Source: Antrihabitans stalactiti (GTDB taxonomy: Bacteria; Actinomycetota; Actinomycetes; Mycobacteriales; Mycobacteriaceae). From it: DNA of 64,000 nucleotides. This document shows positions 9,009-17,640 of this stretch, piece by piece. How positions within the stretch are numbered: the stretch's first letter is position 1; every line of letters begins with the position of its first letter. The notes beneath the pieces are model-generated. The model did no database searches. It saw nothing but the letters and a program-made list of their open reading frames with translations, and was not told where the DNA came from. The translations under genes and the position numbers were made by a program. Where the stretch lies: the NCBI RefSeq assembly GCF_012932915.1, contig NZ_VCQU01000007.1, positions 186,001 through 250,000 on the forward strand. The letters are read 5' to 3'.

Positions 9009-9413
9009 TCAGCCCTCGATGACTGCCAGGTAACCTTCGACGTCAAGCGTATCGCGCAGCGCTGCATCCAAAGTCTTCTCGTCGGCAACTTCCAGGTCGA
9101 CCAACCAGCCGTCGCCGTACGGATCCGAATTGACGACTTCTGGCTCCGCATCCAAATTCTCGTTCACCGCAACAACTTTCGCGGTCAATGGCGCGAAGAT
9201 GTCCGACACGCTCTTTGTCGACTCGATTTCGCCGAACGAATCGCCACCGACAACTTCGTCGTCGATATCGGGCAGTTTGACGTACACAACGTCACCAAGC
9301 TGTGACTGGGCGTAATCGGTAATGCCGATTCGCGCGGTCGTCGGACCGACTTTTCTGATCCATTCGTGTTCTTCGGTGTAACGCAGATCGGCGGGAATAT
9401 CGAAGTCAGTCAC
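9009..9413 (-). CDS. gcvH: Glycine cleavage system H protein
   Basis: The 134-residue lipoyl carrier of the glycine cleavage complex. Typical motifs are YTEEHEWI near the N-terminus and FGEIESTKSVSDIFAP, where Lys67 should be lipoylated. It carries the aminomethyl intermediate from GcvP to GcvT. The GTG start at 9413 follows AAAGGACC. It lies 19 bases after the second DUF881 gene and is probably cotranscribed with it. gcvP is 3.1 kb downstream with its own riboswitch. Confidence 0.97.
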   Translation of the reverse strand: MTDFDIPADLRYTEEHEWIRKVGPTTARIGITDYAQSQLGDVVYVKLPDIDDEVVGGDSFGEIESTKSVSDIFAPLTAKVVAVNENLDAEPEVVNSDPYGDGWLVDLEVADEKTLDAALRDTLDVEGYLAVIEG

Positions 9414-9432
9414 CGCTTAGGGTCCTTTCGGG

Positions 9433-10140
9433 CTAGTTACCGGGAAGAGAGTATTGGCGCGCTTTCGGATCTCGCAAGGCTGCGACCGACACGCTCGGGG
9501 ATTGCTCGACATTGAGTTTTCCGCCGTTGCGCGACACCGTATCTGCCACACCCCCGGGAATGTTGACAGCAGCAGCGAGTGTCGGCGAATCCCCTATGAC
9601 GACGAGTGTGTACGGCGCTGTCATTTCGATGCCGTCGACGACGATCTTGCCCGCGCTGCCACCCACCCACGTTTCGAGTCCGACCCGGACCGGGCCGCCA
9701 GACGCTCCCTGGACCTGCATCGCTTCCGCGCCCGCGCCACGCAACTCCTGCAGGGCAGACAGCAGCACGTCCGAACCGACGCGGCCCAGAGGGTCGTCGA
9801 TCCGCAGAACGACGCCTGGACCCACCGCGGCCACGGTTCCCACCTGGATCGACAGCGCCTGGAGCCGGGAGCGCGCCTCGTCGAGCGCCGCGCTCGACCC
9901 ACTGCGTTCCAGTGACGCGAGCGTGTTCTCCAAGGTTGTGATCTCTTCGCGCAGCGAGGCTTCGCGCCGGTTCAGGTTGTCGAGCACGACCAGCAGATCC
10001 GCAGGCCGCGCCGAATCGAGCGTGTCTCCCGATCCGGTCCCCCGCACCTGCGCGGCAATCGCAAAGCCCAGCGCCATGACAAGAACGATCGCGAAGGCTG
10101 GGAACAGCACCCTGCGCTTCGCCTCCGACACAGCCCTCAC
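9433..10140 (-). CDS. DUF881 family membrane protein (Rv1825-type)
   Basis: About 235 residues: a short basic N-terminus, one transmembrane segment (roughly 11-30), a coiled-coil stretch (LNRREASLREEITTLENTLASLE) and a C-terminal DUF881 domain with GPGVVLRIDD and VIGDSPTLAAAVNIPGG. The GTG at 10140 overlaps the sbp stop as GTGA, which fixes the start better than longer in-frame options. DUF881 proteins accompany sbp near division genes in other Gram-positives (YlxW/YlxX of Bacillus); the molecular role is unknown. Confidence 0.88.
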   Translation of the reverse strand: MRAVSEAKRRVLFPAFAIVLVMALGFAIAAQVRGTGSGDTLDSARPADLLVVLDNLNRREASLREEITTLENTLASLERSGSSAALDEARSRLQALSIQVGTVAAVGPGVVLRIDDPLGRVGSDVLLSALQELRGAGAEAMQVQGASGGPVRVGLETWVGGSAGKIVVDGIEMTAPYTLVVIGDSPTLAAAVNIPGGVADTVSRNGGKLNVEQSPSVSVAALRDPKARQYSLPGN

Positions 10141-10487
10141 GCTCCGAACAGTCGTCGACGCAGCGCAGCCGCGTTGCCGAAGATGCGAATACCGAGCACG
10201 ACGATGACTGCCGTCGACAGTTGCGTTCCCACGCCGAGTTGATCGCCGAGCCACACGATGAGTGCTGCAACCGACACGTTGAACACGAACGAGATAACGA
10301 ACACTTTCGAATCGAACAGTCCGTCCAGATACGCACGCAGGCCGCCGAAGACCGTATCGAGCGCTGCCACGACTGCGATCGGCAAATAGGGAGCCGCGGC
10401 ATCAGGCACCTGTGGGCTGACGACCACACCGATGGCAATGCCCGCGACCAGCGCGAGCAGGCCCAGGACCGCATAACGCGCCTTCAT
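10137..10487 (-). CDS. sbp: Small basic protein (Sbp, DUF1290) membrane protein
   Basis: A 116-residue integral membrane protein with about three hydrophobic segments (residues 5-24, 34-55, 65-100) and an arginine-rich C-terminus (AALRRRLFGA). The motif PYLPIAVVAALDTVFGGLRA is characteristic of the Sbp family. The gene lies between two DUF881 genes with ATGA and GTGA overlaps on either side. The family is conserved beside division genes in Gram-positive bacteria; no biochemical function is established. Confidence 0.92.
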   Translation of the reverse strand: MKARYAVLGLLALVAGIAIGVVVSPQVPDAAAPYLPIAVVAALDTVFGGLRAYLDGLFDSKVFVISFVFNVSVAALIVWLGDQLGVGTQLSTAVIVVLGIRIFGNAAALRRRLFGA

Positions 10488-11257
10488 CGGCCTCCCTCCT
10501 GTGCAACGCGTAGTTCATGCACGGGCGCTGCGGGCACGGACAGGTCTTCCGACACGTCGTAATCGAATCCGACGCCGTAGAGCTGCGACAACCCCGACAT
10601 CCGGACAAATGCCTCGCTGACGACGAAGCCGGTGTGAAGCTGCTGGGGTGGCCCGATAGCCACGATCTTGTAGGGCGAGAACACCGGTCCGTTGTCGACG
10701 AGGACCGCGCCGCCCGCGTGGCGGATCGTCACCGACGGCCCGATCCGCACCCCGCCGACCGACACCGCTTCTGCTCCGCTCGCCCACAGCGCGTTGACGA
10801 CGGCCTGAATGTCGAGGTCCAGCACGATGGACCTGCCTTTTGTCGTCCCGTCGCGCAAGGTCACTGCGAGACCTGGACCGTGCACCGCCTGCACACCTGC
10901 GGCAGCTTCGAGCGTGTCGATCTTGGTCAGCAACGCCGCCCCGTCTGCATTGCCTGCCAGTGCGCTCTCTCGTGCCGAATCGGTCTGTGCGGCGAGACTG
11001 TTGCGTTTGTCCGACAGCTCCACGCTGGCGTCCTGAGCTTCGTGAATACGGGTGACGATCTCCCGACTTTCCGCGGCACCACCAGGAACGTCGGCGTTGT
11101 TCGTCAACGCGATGCCGAAAATCAGTCCGAGCACCACGGCTCCGATCGTCAGCCACAGGACTGCTGTGCGCGGCTGACCCGCCTTGTTCTTCTCGGCAGC
11201 AATCGCATATCCGGGGTCGAGATGGTCGGTCAGCAACGACCGCAGCAGCGAGTTCAC
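10484..11257 (-). CDS. DUF881 family membrane protein (Rv1823-type)
   Basis: About 257 residues. It has a cytoplasmic N-terminus (NSLLRSLLTDHLDPGYAIAA), one transmembrane helix (about residues 33-52), a coiled region rich in Glu and Ala, and a DUF881 domain with GPGLAVTLRDG and VAIGPPQQLHTGF. GTG at 11257 overlaps the pgsA stop as GTGA, and the stop overlaps sbp as ATGA. A long upstream extension in the same frame lies inside pgsA and is not credible. It is paralogous to the 9433-10140 gene. Confidence 0.88.
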   Translation of the reverse strand: MNSLLRSLLTDHLDPGYAIAAEKNKAGQPRTAVLWLTIGAVVLGLIFGIALTNNADVPGGAAESREIVTRIHEAQDASVELSDKRNSLAAQTDSARESALAGNADGAALLTKIDTLEAAAGVQAVHGPGLAVTLRDGTTKGRSIVLDLDIQAVVNALWASGAEAVSVGGVRIGPSVTIRHAGGAVLVDNGPVFSPYKIVAIGPPQQLHTGFVVSEAFVRMSGLSQLYGVGFDYDVSEDLSVPAAPVHELRVAQEGGR

Positions 11258-11862
11258 GTCACCGGTACTGCCCGCGCGACGGCTGCTGCCTTCCAGATGT
11301 ACAAGATGCCGGTCCATACGTACACGACTGTCCCCCAGATCAGGAACGCGTACCCGAACGCACTTGCAGCCGCCGCTCCGGGCCAATCCGCTTGTCCCAC
11401 AAGGACCCACGGGAACGCGGACATCAGCGCGAACGTCGCCGCCTTACCCAGATAGATCACGTCCGGCGGCGGCAGGTTGCGTCGCCGGTACACCGGCAAG
11501 GTGAACGCGAGGACGACGTCGCGCCCGATCAGCAATACAGCCACCCACCACGGCAGCAAGCCACGAATCACGAATCCGACGATGGTCGCGACCGTGTAGA
11601 GGCGATCGACGAGCGGATCGAGCAGCGCCCCCAGCTTCGACGACTGGTCCAGTAGACGGGCGAGCTTGCCGTCGAGCCAGTCGGTGACACCACTGAGGAC
11701 GAGGATCGCGAACGCCCACCAATCGGCCTCCAGCACCAGCAGCACGTACAGAAAGATCGGCACTCCGATGAGCCGAATGATGCTGAGTACATTCGGCACC
11801 GTCAGAATGCGATCGGTCCGCAGCGGCTCCCCAGTTTCCATGCCTTGTCCTACCCCATTCAT
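11254..11862 (-). CDS. pgsA: CDP-alcohol phosphatidyltransferase (PgsA-like)
   Basis: An integral membrane enzyme of phospholipid head-group transfer, about 202 residues. The CDP-OH-P motif D-x2-DG-x2-AR-x8-G-x3-D-x3-D is fully present, starting at DWLDGKLARLL and ending LLDPLVD. The length, about six hydrophobic segments and position match M. tuberculosis Rv1822 (pgsA2). The exact product (phosphatidylglycerol phosphate or cardiolipin) cannot be read. The ATG at 11862 lies five bases after the NUDIX stop; ATG 11841 is an alternative. Confidence 0.9.
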   Translation of the reverse strand: MNGVGQGMETGEPLRTDRILTVPNVLSIIRLIGVPIFLYVLLVLEADWWAFAILVLSGVTDWLDGKLARLLDQSSKLGALLDPLVDRLYTVATIVGFVIRGLLPWWVAVLLIGRDVVLAFTLPVYRRRNLPPPDVIYLGKAATFALMSAFPWVLVGQADWPGAAAASAFGYAFLIWGTVVYVWTGILYIWKAAAVARAVPVT

Positions 11863-11866
11863 CGGT

Positions 11867-12481
11867 CTACCGCCACGCGAACACCGGCTGCTCGAGCTGA
11901 TCGATTCTGGTGTGCCGCCGGTGCAACACGACCTCACGGAACTGATAGACGATCGCGCCGGTCGGTGCGTGTATCAGGTGAGCGCGAAAAGGCCATTGAA
12001 TGACGGGTTTATCCGATTCGGGAATCGAGATGAAACGCGGTTCGGCGTCGACCTCGACCATCGTGGGCCGCAGCACGAACGCGACCTCCGCGGGATTCGG
12101 CTCGGTCGTGCGCAGTCGTTCGCCGATCCACAACACGATCGGTGTGATCACGTACCCGGACCTGGTGACGTAATCGTCGAGCCTGCCGACAACATCGGTC
12201 GGATTGGCCTCGACTCCCAATTCTTCGCCGAGTTCTCGAATCGCGGCCTCGACCACGGTTTCGCCTGCATCGACCGCACCGCCGGGTAGTGCGAACTGAC
12301 CGGGGTGCGCGCGCATCTTGGCCGGGCGAACTGTGAGCAAGCAGGCTGTCGCGCCGTCGACGTCGGTGCCGAGGGCAATCGCGACCGCCGCCCTTCGTGA
12401 ACCCGTCTCGCCGGCGTGGCGGACCTCGAACTCCGCCAGGGCAGCACCGACCGCCTCGCGGGACAGGTCCGAAATGCTCAT
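11867..12481 (-). CDS. NUDIX hydrolase, CoA-pyrophosphatase type
   Basis: A 204-residue soluble protein. The NUDIX box is complete (GGAVDAGE...RELGEELGV). It is preceded by LLTVRPAKMRAHPGQFALPG, which corresponds to the UPF0035 signature that marks CoA-pyrophosphatase subfamily members. The predicted reaction splits CoA or its oxidised forms into 4'-phosphopantetheine and 3',5'-ADP. The ATG at 12481 was chosen because upstream in-frame sequence is unlike protein and runs antisense to the DUF2252 gene. pgsA starts five bases past its stop. Confidence 0.88.
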   Translation of the reverse strand: MSISDLSREAVGAALAEFEVRHAGETGSRRAAVAIALGTDVDGATACLLTVRPAKMRAHPGQFALPGGAVDAGETVVEAAIRELGEELGVEANPTDVVGRLDDYVTRSGYVITPIVLWIGERLRTTEPNPAEVAFVLRPTMVEVDAEPRFISIPESDKPVIQWPFRAHLIHAPTGAIVYQFREVVLHRRHTRIDQLEQPVFAWR

Positions 12482-12566
12482 CGCGTCGACCCTAAGCCAC
12501 TGCCGATCGTTCGCATGTGAGGAGGCACACTGTTGACTAACATTCGCGATCGAGGAGGCGCCGAAG

Positions 12567-13952
12567 ATGGGCAACGACGACGTGCACAAGGTCGACCTGC
12601 GGGCGTTCGTACGAGCGGGCGACGTGTTCGATCGCGGTCGGGCGCTGCGCGATGTCGTTCCCTCCTCGGCGCACGACCACGACGCAACCAATCCGAACCG
12701 TCCGGGCGTGCTCGACTTCATCGAGTCGAGCAACGAAGGTCGATTGCCGGACCTCGTTCCGCTGCGGATGGGCCGAATGATCGTGTCGCCGTTCGCATTC
12801 TTCCGCGGTTCGGCGGGCCTGCAAGCCGCAGACCTCGCCGGTTCGCCTGCCAACGGCCTCAATGCGCAACTGTGCGGCGACGCCCATGCCGCGAACTTCG
12901 GGCTCTACGGTTCGCCGCACGGCGAAATCATCATGGACATCAACGATTTCGACGAGACGATCCCCGGCCCATGGGAGTGGGATCTCAAGCGCCTCGCTGC
13001 AAGCCTGGTACTCGCAGGCCGTGAGGGCGGCGTCGACGCCGAGGGATGCGTCGACGCGGCCGAAGACGCCGTGAAGTCCTATCGCCGTACCATTCGCGAT
13101 CTCGCAGAGGCGCCTTTTCTGACGTCGTGGACCGCGTTGCCGGACTCGTCGGTCATCGAAAAGGCAAAGGCGGACGCGCTGATCGACGATTTCGCCGAGG
13201 CCGCGGACAAAGCTCGCGGGAACACCAGCGCAAAGGTCGTCGCGAAGTGGACCGAACACCTCGACGACCACGCGACCGGCATTCGCAGGCACCGGTTCAT
13301 CGAGGATCCGCCGATCCTGACCCACATCGACGACGCTGAACGGGAGGCCGTCATCGACGGTCTGGAGGCTTACGTCGAATCGTTGCGTGAGTCGCGCCGC
13401 AATCTGATTGCGCGTTTCGCCGTGCAGGACGTCGCGTTCCGGATCGTCGGCACCGGCAGCGTCGGCCTGCGCAGCTACGTTGCTCTGCTGCACGGCAATC
13501 ACGACGAAGTCCTTGTGCTGCAACTGAAGCAAGCAAATCCGTCGGCGCTCGCGCCGTTCCTGCCCGCGCAGGAGCCGCGACATGAAGGTCAGCGCATCGT
13601 CTTCGGTGCAAGACTCGTACAAGCGAGCACCGACATCCTGCTCGGCTGGACGACCATCGACGGTGTGCCCTACATGGTGCGGCAATTCCGAAACATGAAG
13701 GGCGACATCGATCCGACGTTGCTGAAAGGCAATCACCTCGACGATTACGGCCGGCTCGCGGGAGCTCTGCTGGCTCGTGCACACACCCGTTCACTCGATC
13801 CCCGGCTGCTTGCGGGCTATTTCGACGGGGACAAGGAGTTGCACAAGGCGATCGGTCGGTACGCGGTGCGCTATGCCGATCAGACTCAACTCGACTACAC
13901 CGAACTTCTTGCCGCCGTCGAGTCAGGCACGATCCAGGCACAACTCGCCTGA
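12567..13952 (+). CDS. DUF2252 family protein
   Basis: A 461-residue cytoplasmic protein with the DUF2252 signature. GDAHAANFG and DINDFDETIPGPWEWDLKRL resemble the catalytic GDxHxxN and metal-binding D of aminoglycoside-phosphotransferase-like kinases. VGTGSVGLRSY and LDDYGRLAGALLARAHTRS are further conserved blocks. No substrate is known for the family. ATG at 12567 follows the site GAGGAGG. The gene is divergent from the NUDIX gene across 85 bases. Confidence 0.9.
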   Translation: MGNDDVHKVDLRAFVRAGDVFDRGRALRDVVPSSAHDHDATNPNRPGVLDFIESSNEGRLPDLVPLRMGRMIVSPFAFFRGSAGLQAADLAGSPANGLNAQLCGDAHAANFGLYGSPHGEIIMDINDFDETIPGPWEWDLKRLAASLVLAGREGGVDAEGCVDAAEDAVKSYRRTIRDLAEAPFLTSWTALPDSSVIEKAKADALIDDFAEAADKARGNTSAKVVAKWTEHLDDHATGIRRHRFIEDPPILTHIDDAEREAVIDGLEAYVESLRESRRNLIARFAVQDVAFRIVGTGSVGLRSYVALLHGNHDEVLVLQLKQANPSALAPFLPAQEPRHEGQRIVFGARLVQASTDILLGWTTIDGVPYMVRQFRNMKGDIDPTLLKGNHLDDYGRLAGALLARAHTRSLDPRLLAGYFDGDKELHKAIGRYAVRYADQTQLDYTELLAAVESGTIQAQLA

Positions 13953-14011
13953 GCGACGGCGGGCGTCAAAGCACGACCGCGCAGCGAGCGGAGCGAGCCA
14001 ATGTCACGCCG

Positions 14012-14311
14012 CTATTCGGCGTTGCAGATCCGCCATTCGGCGCGTTGCTCGAATTCGTCGGCGGTCAGCGTTCCTGCGACCAGTGCGGCAAGGTCCGCGA
14101 TTTCGCCGCGGTTGGGGTCGCTGGCAAATCCGTCCTCGGCTAGCGCTTGCGATAAGACCCAACGCTGGTGGTCGGTCAGCGGTCGCCAGAGTTCAGGCCA
14201 GCGCTGCGCATACCGGCAGGGCCTCCACACCATCTGCAACCTCCAAGGCAGGTTCGGCTCGTCGCGCCGTCCAAGGTTGCGGACCTCGATCACAACACGG
14301 CCGACAACCAC
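14012..14311 (-). CDS. Small protein with VbhA-antitoxin-like C-terminus
   Basis: A 99-residue ORF. The last 55 residues (LTDHQRWVLSQALAEDG, then EIADLAALVAGTLTADEF) resemble the helix-helix pattern of VbhA-type Fic antitoxins: a Ser/Gln helix followed by a V-x-G-x-(I/L)-T-x-(D/E)-E turn. No Fic toxin is nearby. The N-terminal 25 residues may not be translated, and a start at the ATG near 14233 is possible. The function is inferred from pattern only. Confidence 0.45.
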   Translation of the reverse strand: MVVGRVVIEVRNLGRRDEPNLPWRLQMVWRPCRYAQRWPELWRPLTDHQRWVLSQALAEDGFASDPNRGEIADLAALVAGTLTADEFEQRAEWRICNAE

Positions 14312-14374
14312 TCGCGTGAGATCTCGAGGGCCGCACCGCCAGCCTCAAATAGTAGATCGCTGCGCGTGCTTCGG

Positions 14375-15100
14375 CTACGCGGGTCGAAGCATTCCTTCCG
14401 CCACGGCGGAGCCCGCGATTGCAGTTACCTGCCCGTTCGAGCCCGCGCTACCACTCGGCGACTGCTCGATTGCATTTGCCAGAATTTGCGCATCTACCGG
14501 GGCGTACTTGATTATGTTTACGGCACCGATAGAAACACCCAGTCCGGCTAGTTTCGATTTGGCACGCAATTTCACAGCGGCAAGAACTTCTGCATCGGTT
14601 TCCATTTCTCCGACTTCTTCGGCATAAACGCTGGACCGTATTGCATTCGTAATTATCGCCATGACTGTCTCTTGCAGATCCTCCGACCGCAACGCGGCTC
14701 GCACGACGCGGAAGCCGCTCGACTGGACGCGCCAGTTGACGTCGCACTTGATGACCCATTTCTGGCGTCGGTCGTAGTCTGCGTCGCGTCGAGTCGTCTC
14801 GATATCCTCGGTCCGATTCGTGCGGACGTTGACCGATATCTTCACCAGACGCCAGATGAACGGGAACCTAACCCCTGGTCGGCCCGGTCGCAGGAGCTTC
14901 GGCTCGTCGCCGAACCAACGTTGGACGACGTTGCCGAGCCGGAGCCAGACGCCGCGCTCGTTCTTCCGAACCGAGAAGAAGGCGAACCTGACCAGACCCG
15001 CGCCGGTGATCAAGGTGGCGACGTAAACCAACCCGACCCATGGATTACCGCCTGCTCCCGGCAAGTTCCCCAAAAACCTGCTGACTGGCTCCAGCTTCAT
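14375..15100 (-). CDS. SPFH/Band 7 domain membrane protein
   Basis: About 241 residues. One N-terminal transmembrane segment (roughly 20-42) is followed by a Band 7 domain: RLGNVVQRWFGDEPKLLRPGRPG, then VNVRTNRTEDIETTRRDA, then KLAGLGVSIGAVNIIKYAPVD. SPFH proteins oligomerise on membranes and scaffold other proteins. This one is short and lacks the usual long C-terminal coiled coil. ATG at 15100 has GGAGAT eight bases upstream; a GTG at 15118 is possible. A TATACT -10 element lies about 50 bases upstream. Confidence 0.8.
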   Translation of the reverse strand: MKLEPVSRFLGNLPGAGGNPWVGLVYVATLITGAGLVRFAFFSVRKNERGVWLRLGNVVQRWFGDEPKLLRPGRPGVRFPFIWRLVKISVNVRTNRTEDIETTRRDADYDRRQKWVIKCDVNWRVQSSGFRVVRAALRSEDLQETVMAIITNAIRSSVYAEEVGEMETDAEVLAAVKLRAKSKLAGLGVSIGAVNIIKYAPVDAQILANAIEQSPSGSAGSNGQVTAIAGSAVAEGMLRPA

Positions 15101-15150
15101 CTCGAGATCTCCGCACACTACCGCCGACGCCGTTGTCCGCGACGACCTTC

Positions 15151-15158
15151 AGTATACC
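15151..15158 (-). promoter_or_regulatory. Candidate extended -10 promoter element for the SPFH gene
   Basis: On the minus strand the sequence reads TGGTATACT, an extended -10 box that predicts a transcript start about 45 bases before ATG 15100. The -35 region is weak. Confidence 0.4.
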
Positions 15159-15223
15159 AGTGGAGAGGACCCCGAGTATTTATTGATCAGTGATCTGAAT
15201 CGAGACGAAAACAATGGCTTCCA

Positions 15224-16048
15224 TCAAGCGGAATTGGCTTCGCTGGAATTCATTGAATTTGGCGGAGAATAATCGGTTTCGTCGAATTGGAACACCCGCC
15301 CGGCCTGGCCCAGCATCGTTCCAGCAAGGTTTGCACCGGACAACTTGGAACCGGACAAGGTGGCATCGGTCAAGTCGGCGCCGCTCAGATCTGCCTTGGT
15401 GAGGTCGGCACCATCGAGTACCGCGCCGCTCAGCCGAGCCCGCGTCAAATTCGCACCGACCATGTTCGCGCGGCGCAAATCGGCGCCGGTCAGATCAGCC
15501 CGGGTCAGGTCCGCACCGTCGAGCGTCGCGCCCGTCAGCCGCGCATAGCGCAACGTGGAGAAATCGAGGTCGACGTTGATGAGGATCGCACCGCGCAGGT
15601 CGGCGCCGTCGAGATCGGCGTGGGTGGGGATCGCGCGTTCGAGGTCAGCGCCGCACAGTGAGGCGTTCGTCAGTCGCGCTCGCCCGAGCCACGCTCCACT
15701 CAAATCCGCACCGCCCAACTCCGCGTTCTCCAGATTGGCGCCGCTGAGGTTGGTGCCGCTCAGGTCTGCTCCACTGAGGTCCGCATTGCGGAGGTCAGCG
15801 CCCTCGAGATTTGCCCCGATCAGTTTGGCGCCTGCCAACTCGGCGTCCGCGAGATCGACCCGCACACCGCGATACTCCTGCACGGCCTGGAAGCCCTCGA
15901 CGATCCCCCGGTCGAGTATGGCCGCCTTCTCGTCGTCCGACAGATCGTCTTCCGGATCACCCGAGCGCATCGGCTCTTGGTCTCTCCTCCACTGGTTCCA
16001 TTGCTGAACACTTCCCATGAGGAGCTTCACCTGGTTGGCGTTCGCCAT
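15224..16048 (-). CDS. Pentapeptide-repeat protein
   Basis: A 274-residue protein. After about 62 residues without repeats (NQVKLLMGSVQQWNQWRRD), about 185 residues follow the A(D/N)LxG pattern nearly without interruption (GADLSGTNLSGANLENAELGG and similar). This builds a right-handed quadrilateral beta helix. Some relatives (MfpA, Qnr) mimic DNA and protect gyrase, but many have no known role, and the N-terminal QWNQWR segment is shared with non-Qnr members. ATG at 16048 follows GGAGGAAAC. It is monocistronic or follows the LuxR gene. Confidence 0.9.
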   Translation of the reverse strand: MANANQVKLLMGSVQQWNQWRRDQEPMRSGDPEDDLSDDEKAAILDRGIVEGFQAVQEYRGVRVDLADAELAGAKLIGANLEGADLRNADLSGADLSGTNLSGANLENAELGGADLSGAWLGRARLTNASLCGADLERAIPTHADLDGADLRGAILINVDLDFSTLRYARLTGATLDGADLTRADLTGADLRRANMVGANLTRARLSGAVLDGADLTKADLSGADLTDATLSGSKLSGANLAGTMLGQAGRVFQFDETDYSPPNSMNSSEANSA

Positions 16049-16159
16049 GTCGCGTTTCCTCCTGCGGCTACCGGTCGCTCAGCGCATCGAATTTTCGTAT
16101 CACAAGACTTGACCCCAAGCCCGATTTCGCCCTCCTCGCGCCCCCAGCATCGCGATTTC

Positions 16160-16181
16160 CACAATCTGTTATCAAATTGTG
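16160..16181. repeat. Inverted repeat CACAAT-N10-ATTGTG
   Basis: A perfect 6-base dyad in a locally AT-rich patch, seven bases beyond the LuxR stop and about 115-130 bases upstream of the pentapeptide gene. It could be an operator for the downstream gene or a weak end-of-gene hairpin; the sequence does not decide. Confidence 0.4.
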
Positions 16182-16187
16182 AATAAC

Positions 16188-17231
16188 TCAGCTACCGAGC
16201 GCACGGGACAACAAGACCTGCCTCGTCCGAGCGCCGGCCTTTGCCAGCATCGCCTTGACGTGGTCGTTGACAGTGTGCTCCGAAATCACCAGCTCAGCGG
16301 CCATCTCCCGGGAATCCATGCCGGCACCGAGCAGCACAAGGACCTCGGACTCACGCGTCGACAGCGCATGCGCGCGCCCGAACAGGTCCATGCGCTCTGC
16401 AGCTGTGCTCGGCTCGATCGACACCGCGATATCGCCGCCACCGATTCGGTCCGCCTTCACCGTGACCCACCGGCTGCCGCCCAAGCAGACGCGCGACCAG
16501 GCCGGGCCGACACCGACACCGTTCTCCACCGCAATGAGGGCTGCGCCGATGTTGTACGCCGCGGCGGGGATGGGCGGCATCGGTTCGTCGGGTGGATTCA
16601 ACCGGAGAAGCGCCTCCGCGGCACCGGCGGTCTGCACTCGGACCTGAAGGTCCGGTCCGAGAATCACGATTGCCGGACCGATGGGCGAGAGGCGACGATC
16701 CGGGTCGACGAAGGTCCGCGCCAAAGCACGTCGCAGCCCCGCGGACACCGACCCGCTCAGCGCCGACAGGAACGACAGCTCCCCTGGGGTGAACGCACCC
16801 GACGACGTTCGCCACAGATCGAGGAACCCCCAGCACCCGTACCGGTCGCCGAATGCGAGCGCCGCGGTATCGACAACTCCCAGATCACGCAGGACGTTGC
16901 GCCAGAGCAGCGACTGCGACGGATCCCCCGCCGTGCTTCCCAGTAGCGAGCTGGCCCCTCTGCCCTCGTCGAGCAGATCACTCCACCGATTGATTCGGGT
17001 CAGATACCGCCAGCGGATCAAGTCGGGCAGACGCGGCCATGGCAAGCCGGGGACATCCGCCAGCGGTGACGTCGCGACGCGCGAGACGGGATCGGTGAGT
17101 GCGAAGACGTGGCCATCGAATGGAACGATGGCACGAATGTCGGCAAGTAACTTCTCCCGCAACACTTTTGCGGTGTGGTCGGCCTGACACGTGCGCTCGA
17201 TGCGATCGAGTTGCTCCCGCACGGAAGGCAT
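16188..17231 (-). CDS. LuxR-family transcriptional regulator with N-terminal sensory region
   Basis: A 347-residue protein. The C-terminal 65 residues are a LuxR helix-turn-helix: LSTRESEVLVLLGAGMDSRE, then ISEHTVNDHVKAMLAKAGA. The first 280 residues look like a GAF/PAS-type sensor (FDGHVFALTDPVSRVATSPL, then DRYGCWGFLDLWR). No receiver domain or conserved phospho-Asp is visible, so a bound ligand rather than a kinase probably controls it. It is divergent from the small gene at 17336. Confidence 0.85.
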   Translation of the reverse strand: MPSVREQLDRIERTCQADHTAKVLREKLLADIRAIVPFDGHVFALTDPVSRVATSPLADVPGLPWPRLPDLIRWRYLTRINRWSDLLDEGRGASSLLGSTAGDPSQSLLWRNVLRDLGVVDTAALAFGDRYGCWGFLDLWRTSSGAFTPGELSFLSALSGSVSAGLRRALARTFVDPDRRLSPIGPAIVILGPDLQVRVQTAGAAEALLRLNPPDEPMPPIPAAAYNIGAALIAVENGVGVGPAWSRVCLGGSRWVTVKADRIGGGDIAVSIEPSTAAERMDLFGRAHALSTRESEVLVLLGAGMDSREMAAELVISEHTVNDHVKAMLAKAGARTRQVLLSRALGS

Positions 17232-17335
17232 GAAACTCAGTCTATGGCGAAAAGATCCCCAAGATCGGGGATGTCGCCGGCCCGTCGACCGAACGAATCA
17301 TTGACTCACTACAACGACGATCCGGAAGGCCTATT

Positions 17336-17638
17336 ATGACCACCACCCTGCACTTGGAGAACACCGTCCACGACTTCGAATCGTGGAAGGCGGTGTTCGA
17401 CAAGTTCGACCGGTTCCGCGCAGACAACAAGGTCCGGTCCTACCGCGTGAGCAGGTCCGTCGCATCGCCCCAGAAGGTGATCGTCGACCTCGATTTCGAT
17501 TCCATCGCCGACGCCGAATCCTTCAGTGCGGCACTGGCCAAGGTCCGGACCACCCCGCAATCGAAGGCGCAACTGGTCGAATTCGTAGAGCCTGTTGTGC
17601 TCGAACTGGTTGCCGAACGTACTTTCACCGCAGTCTGA
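17336..17638 (+). CDS. Small ferredoxin-like-fold protein (ABM-like)
   Basis: A 100-residue cytoplasmic protein: TTTLHLENTVHDFESWKAVFDKF, then VIVDLDFDSIADAESFSAAL. The beta-alpha-beta pattern and length resemble antibiotic-biosynthesis-monooxygenase or cyclase-like dimeric alpha/beta-barrel proteins. No catalytic residue can be pointed to. GGAAGG precedes the ATG. The next gene starts two bases after its stop, so the pair is cotranscribed. Confidence 0.7.
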   Translation: MTTTLHLENTVHDFESWKAVFDKFDRFRADNKVRSYRVSRSVASPQKVIVDLDFDSIADAESFSAALAKVRTTPQSKAQLVEFVEPVVLELVAERTFTAV

Positions 17639-17640
17639 AC

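Noticed and set aside
11258-11410. N-terminal extension of the first DUF881 gene into pgsA
   Set aside because: The extension overlaps the conserved pgsA 3' end. The GTG at 11257 gives a four-base GTGA overlap and a normal DUF881 N-terminus.
15224-16048. Calling the pentapeptide protein a quinolone-resistance (Qnr/MfpA) factor
   Set aside because: The ~62-residue non-repeat N-terminus with QWNQWR is typical of other pentapeptide families, and nothing in the sequence shows gyrase binding.
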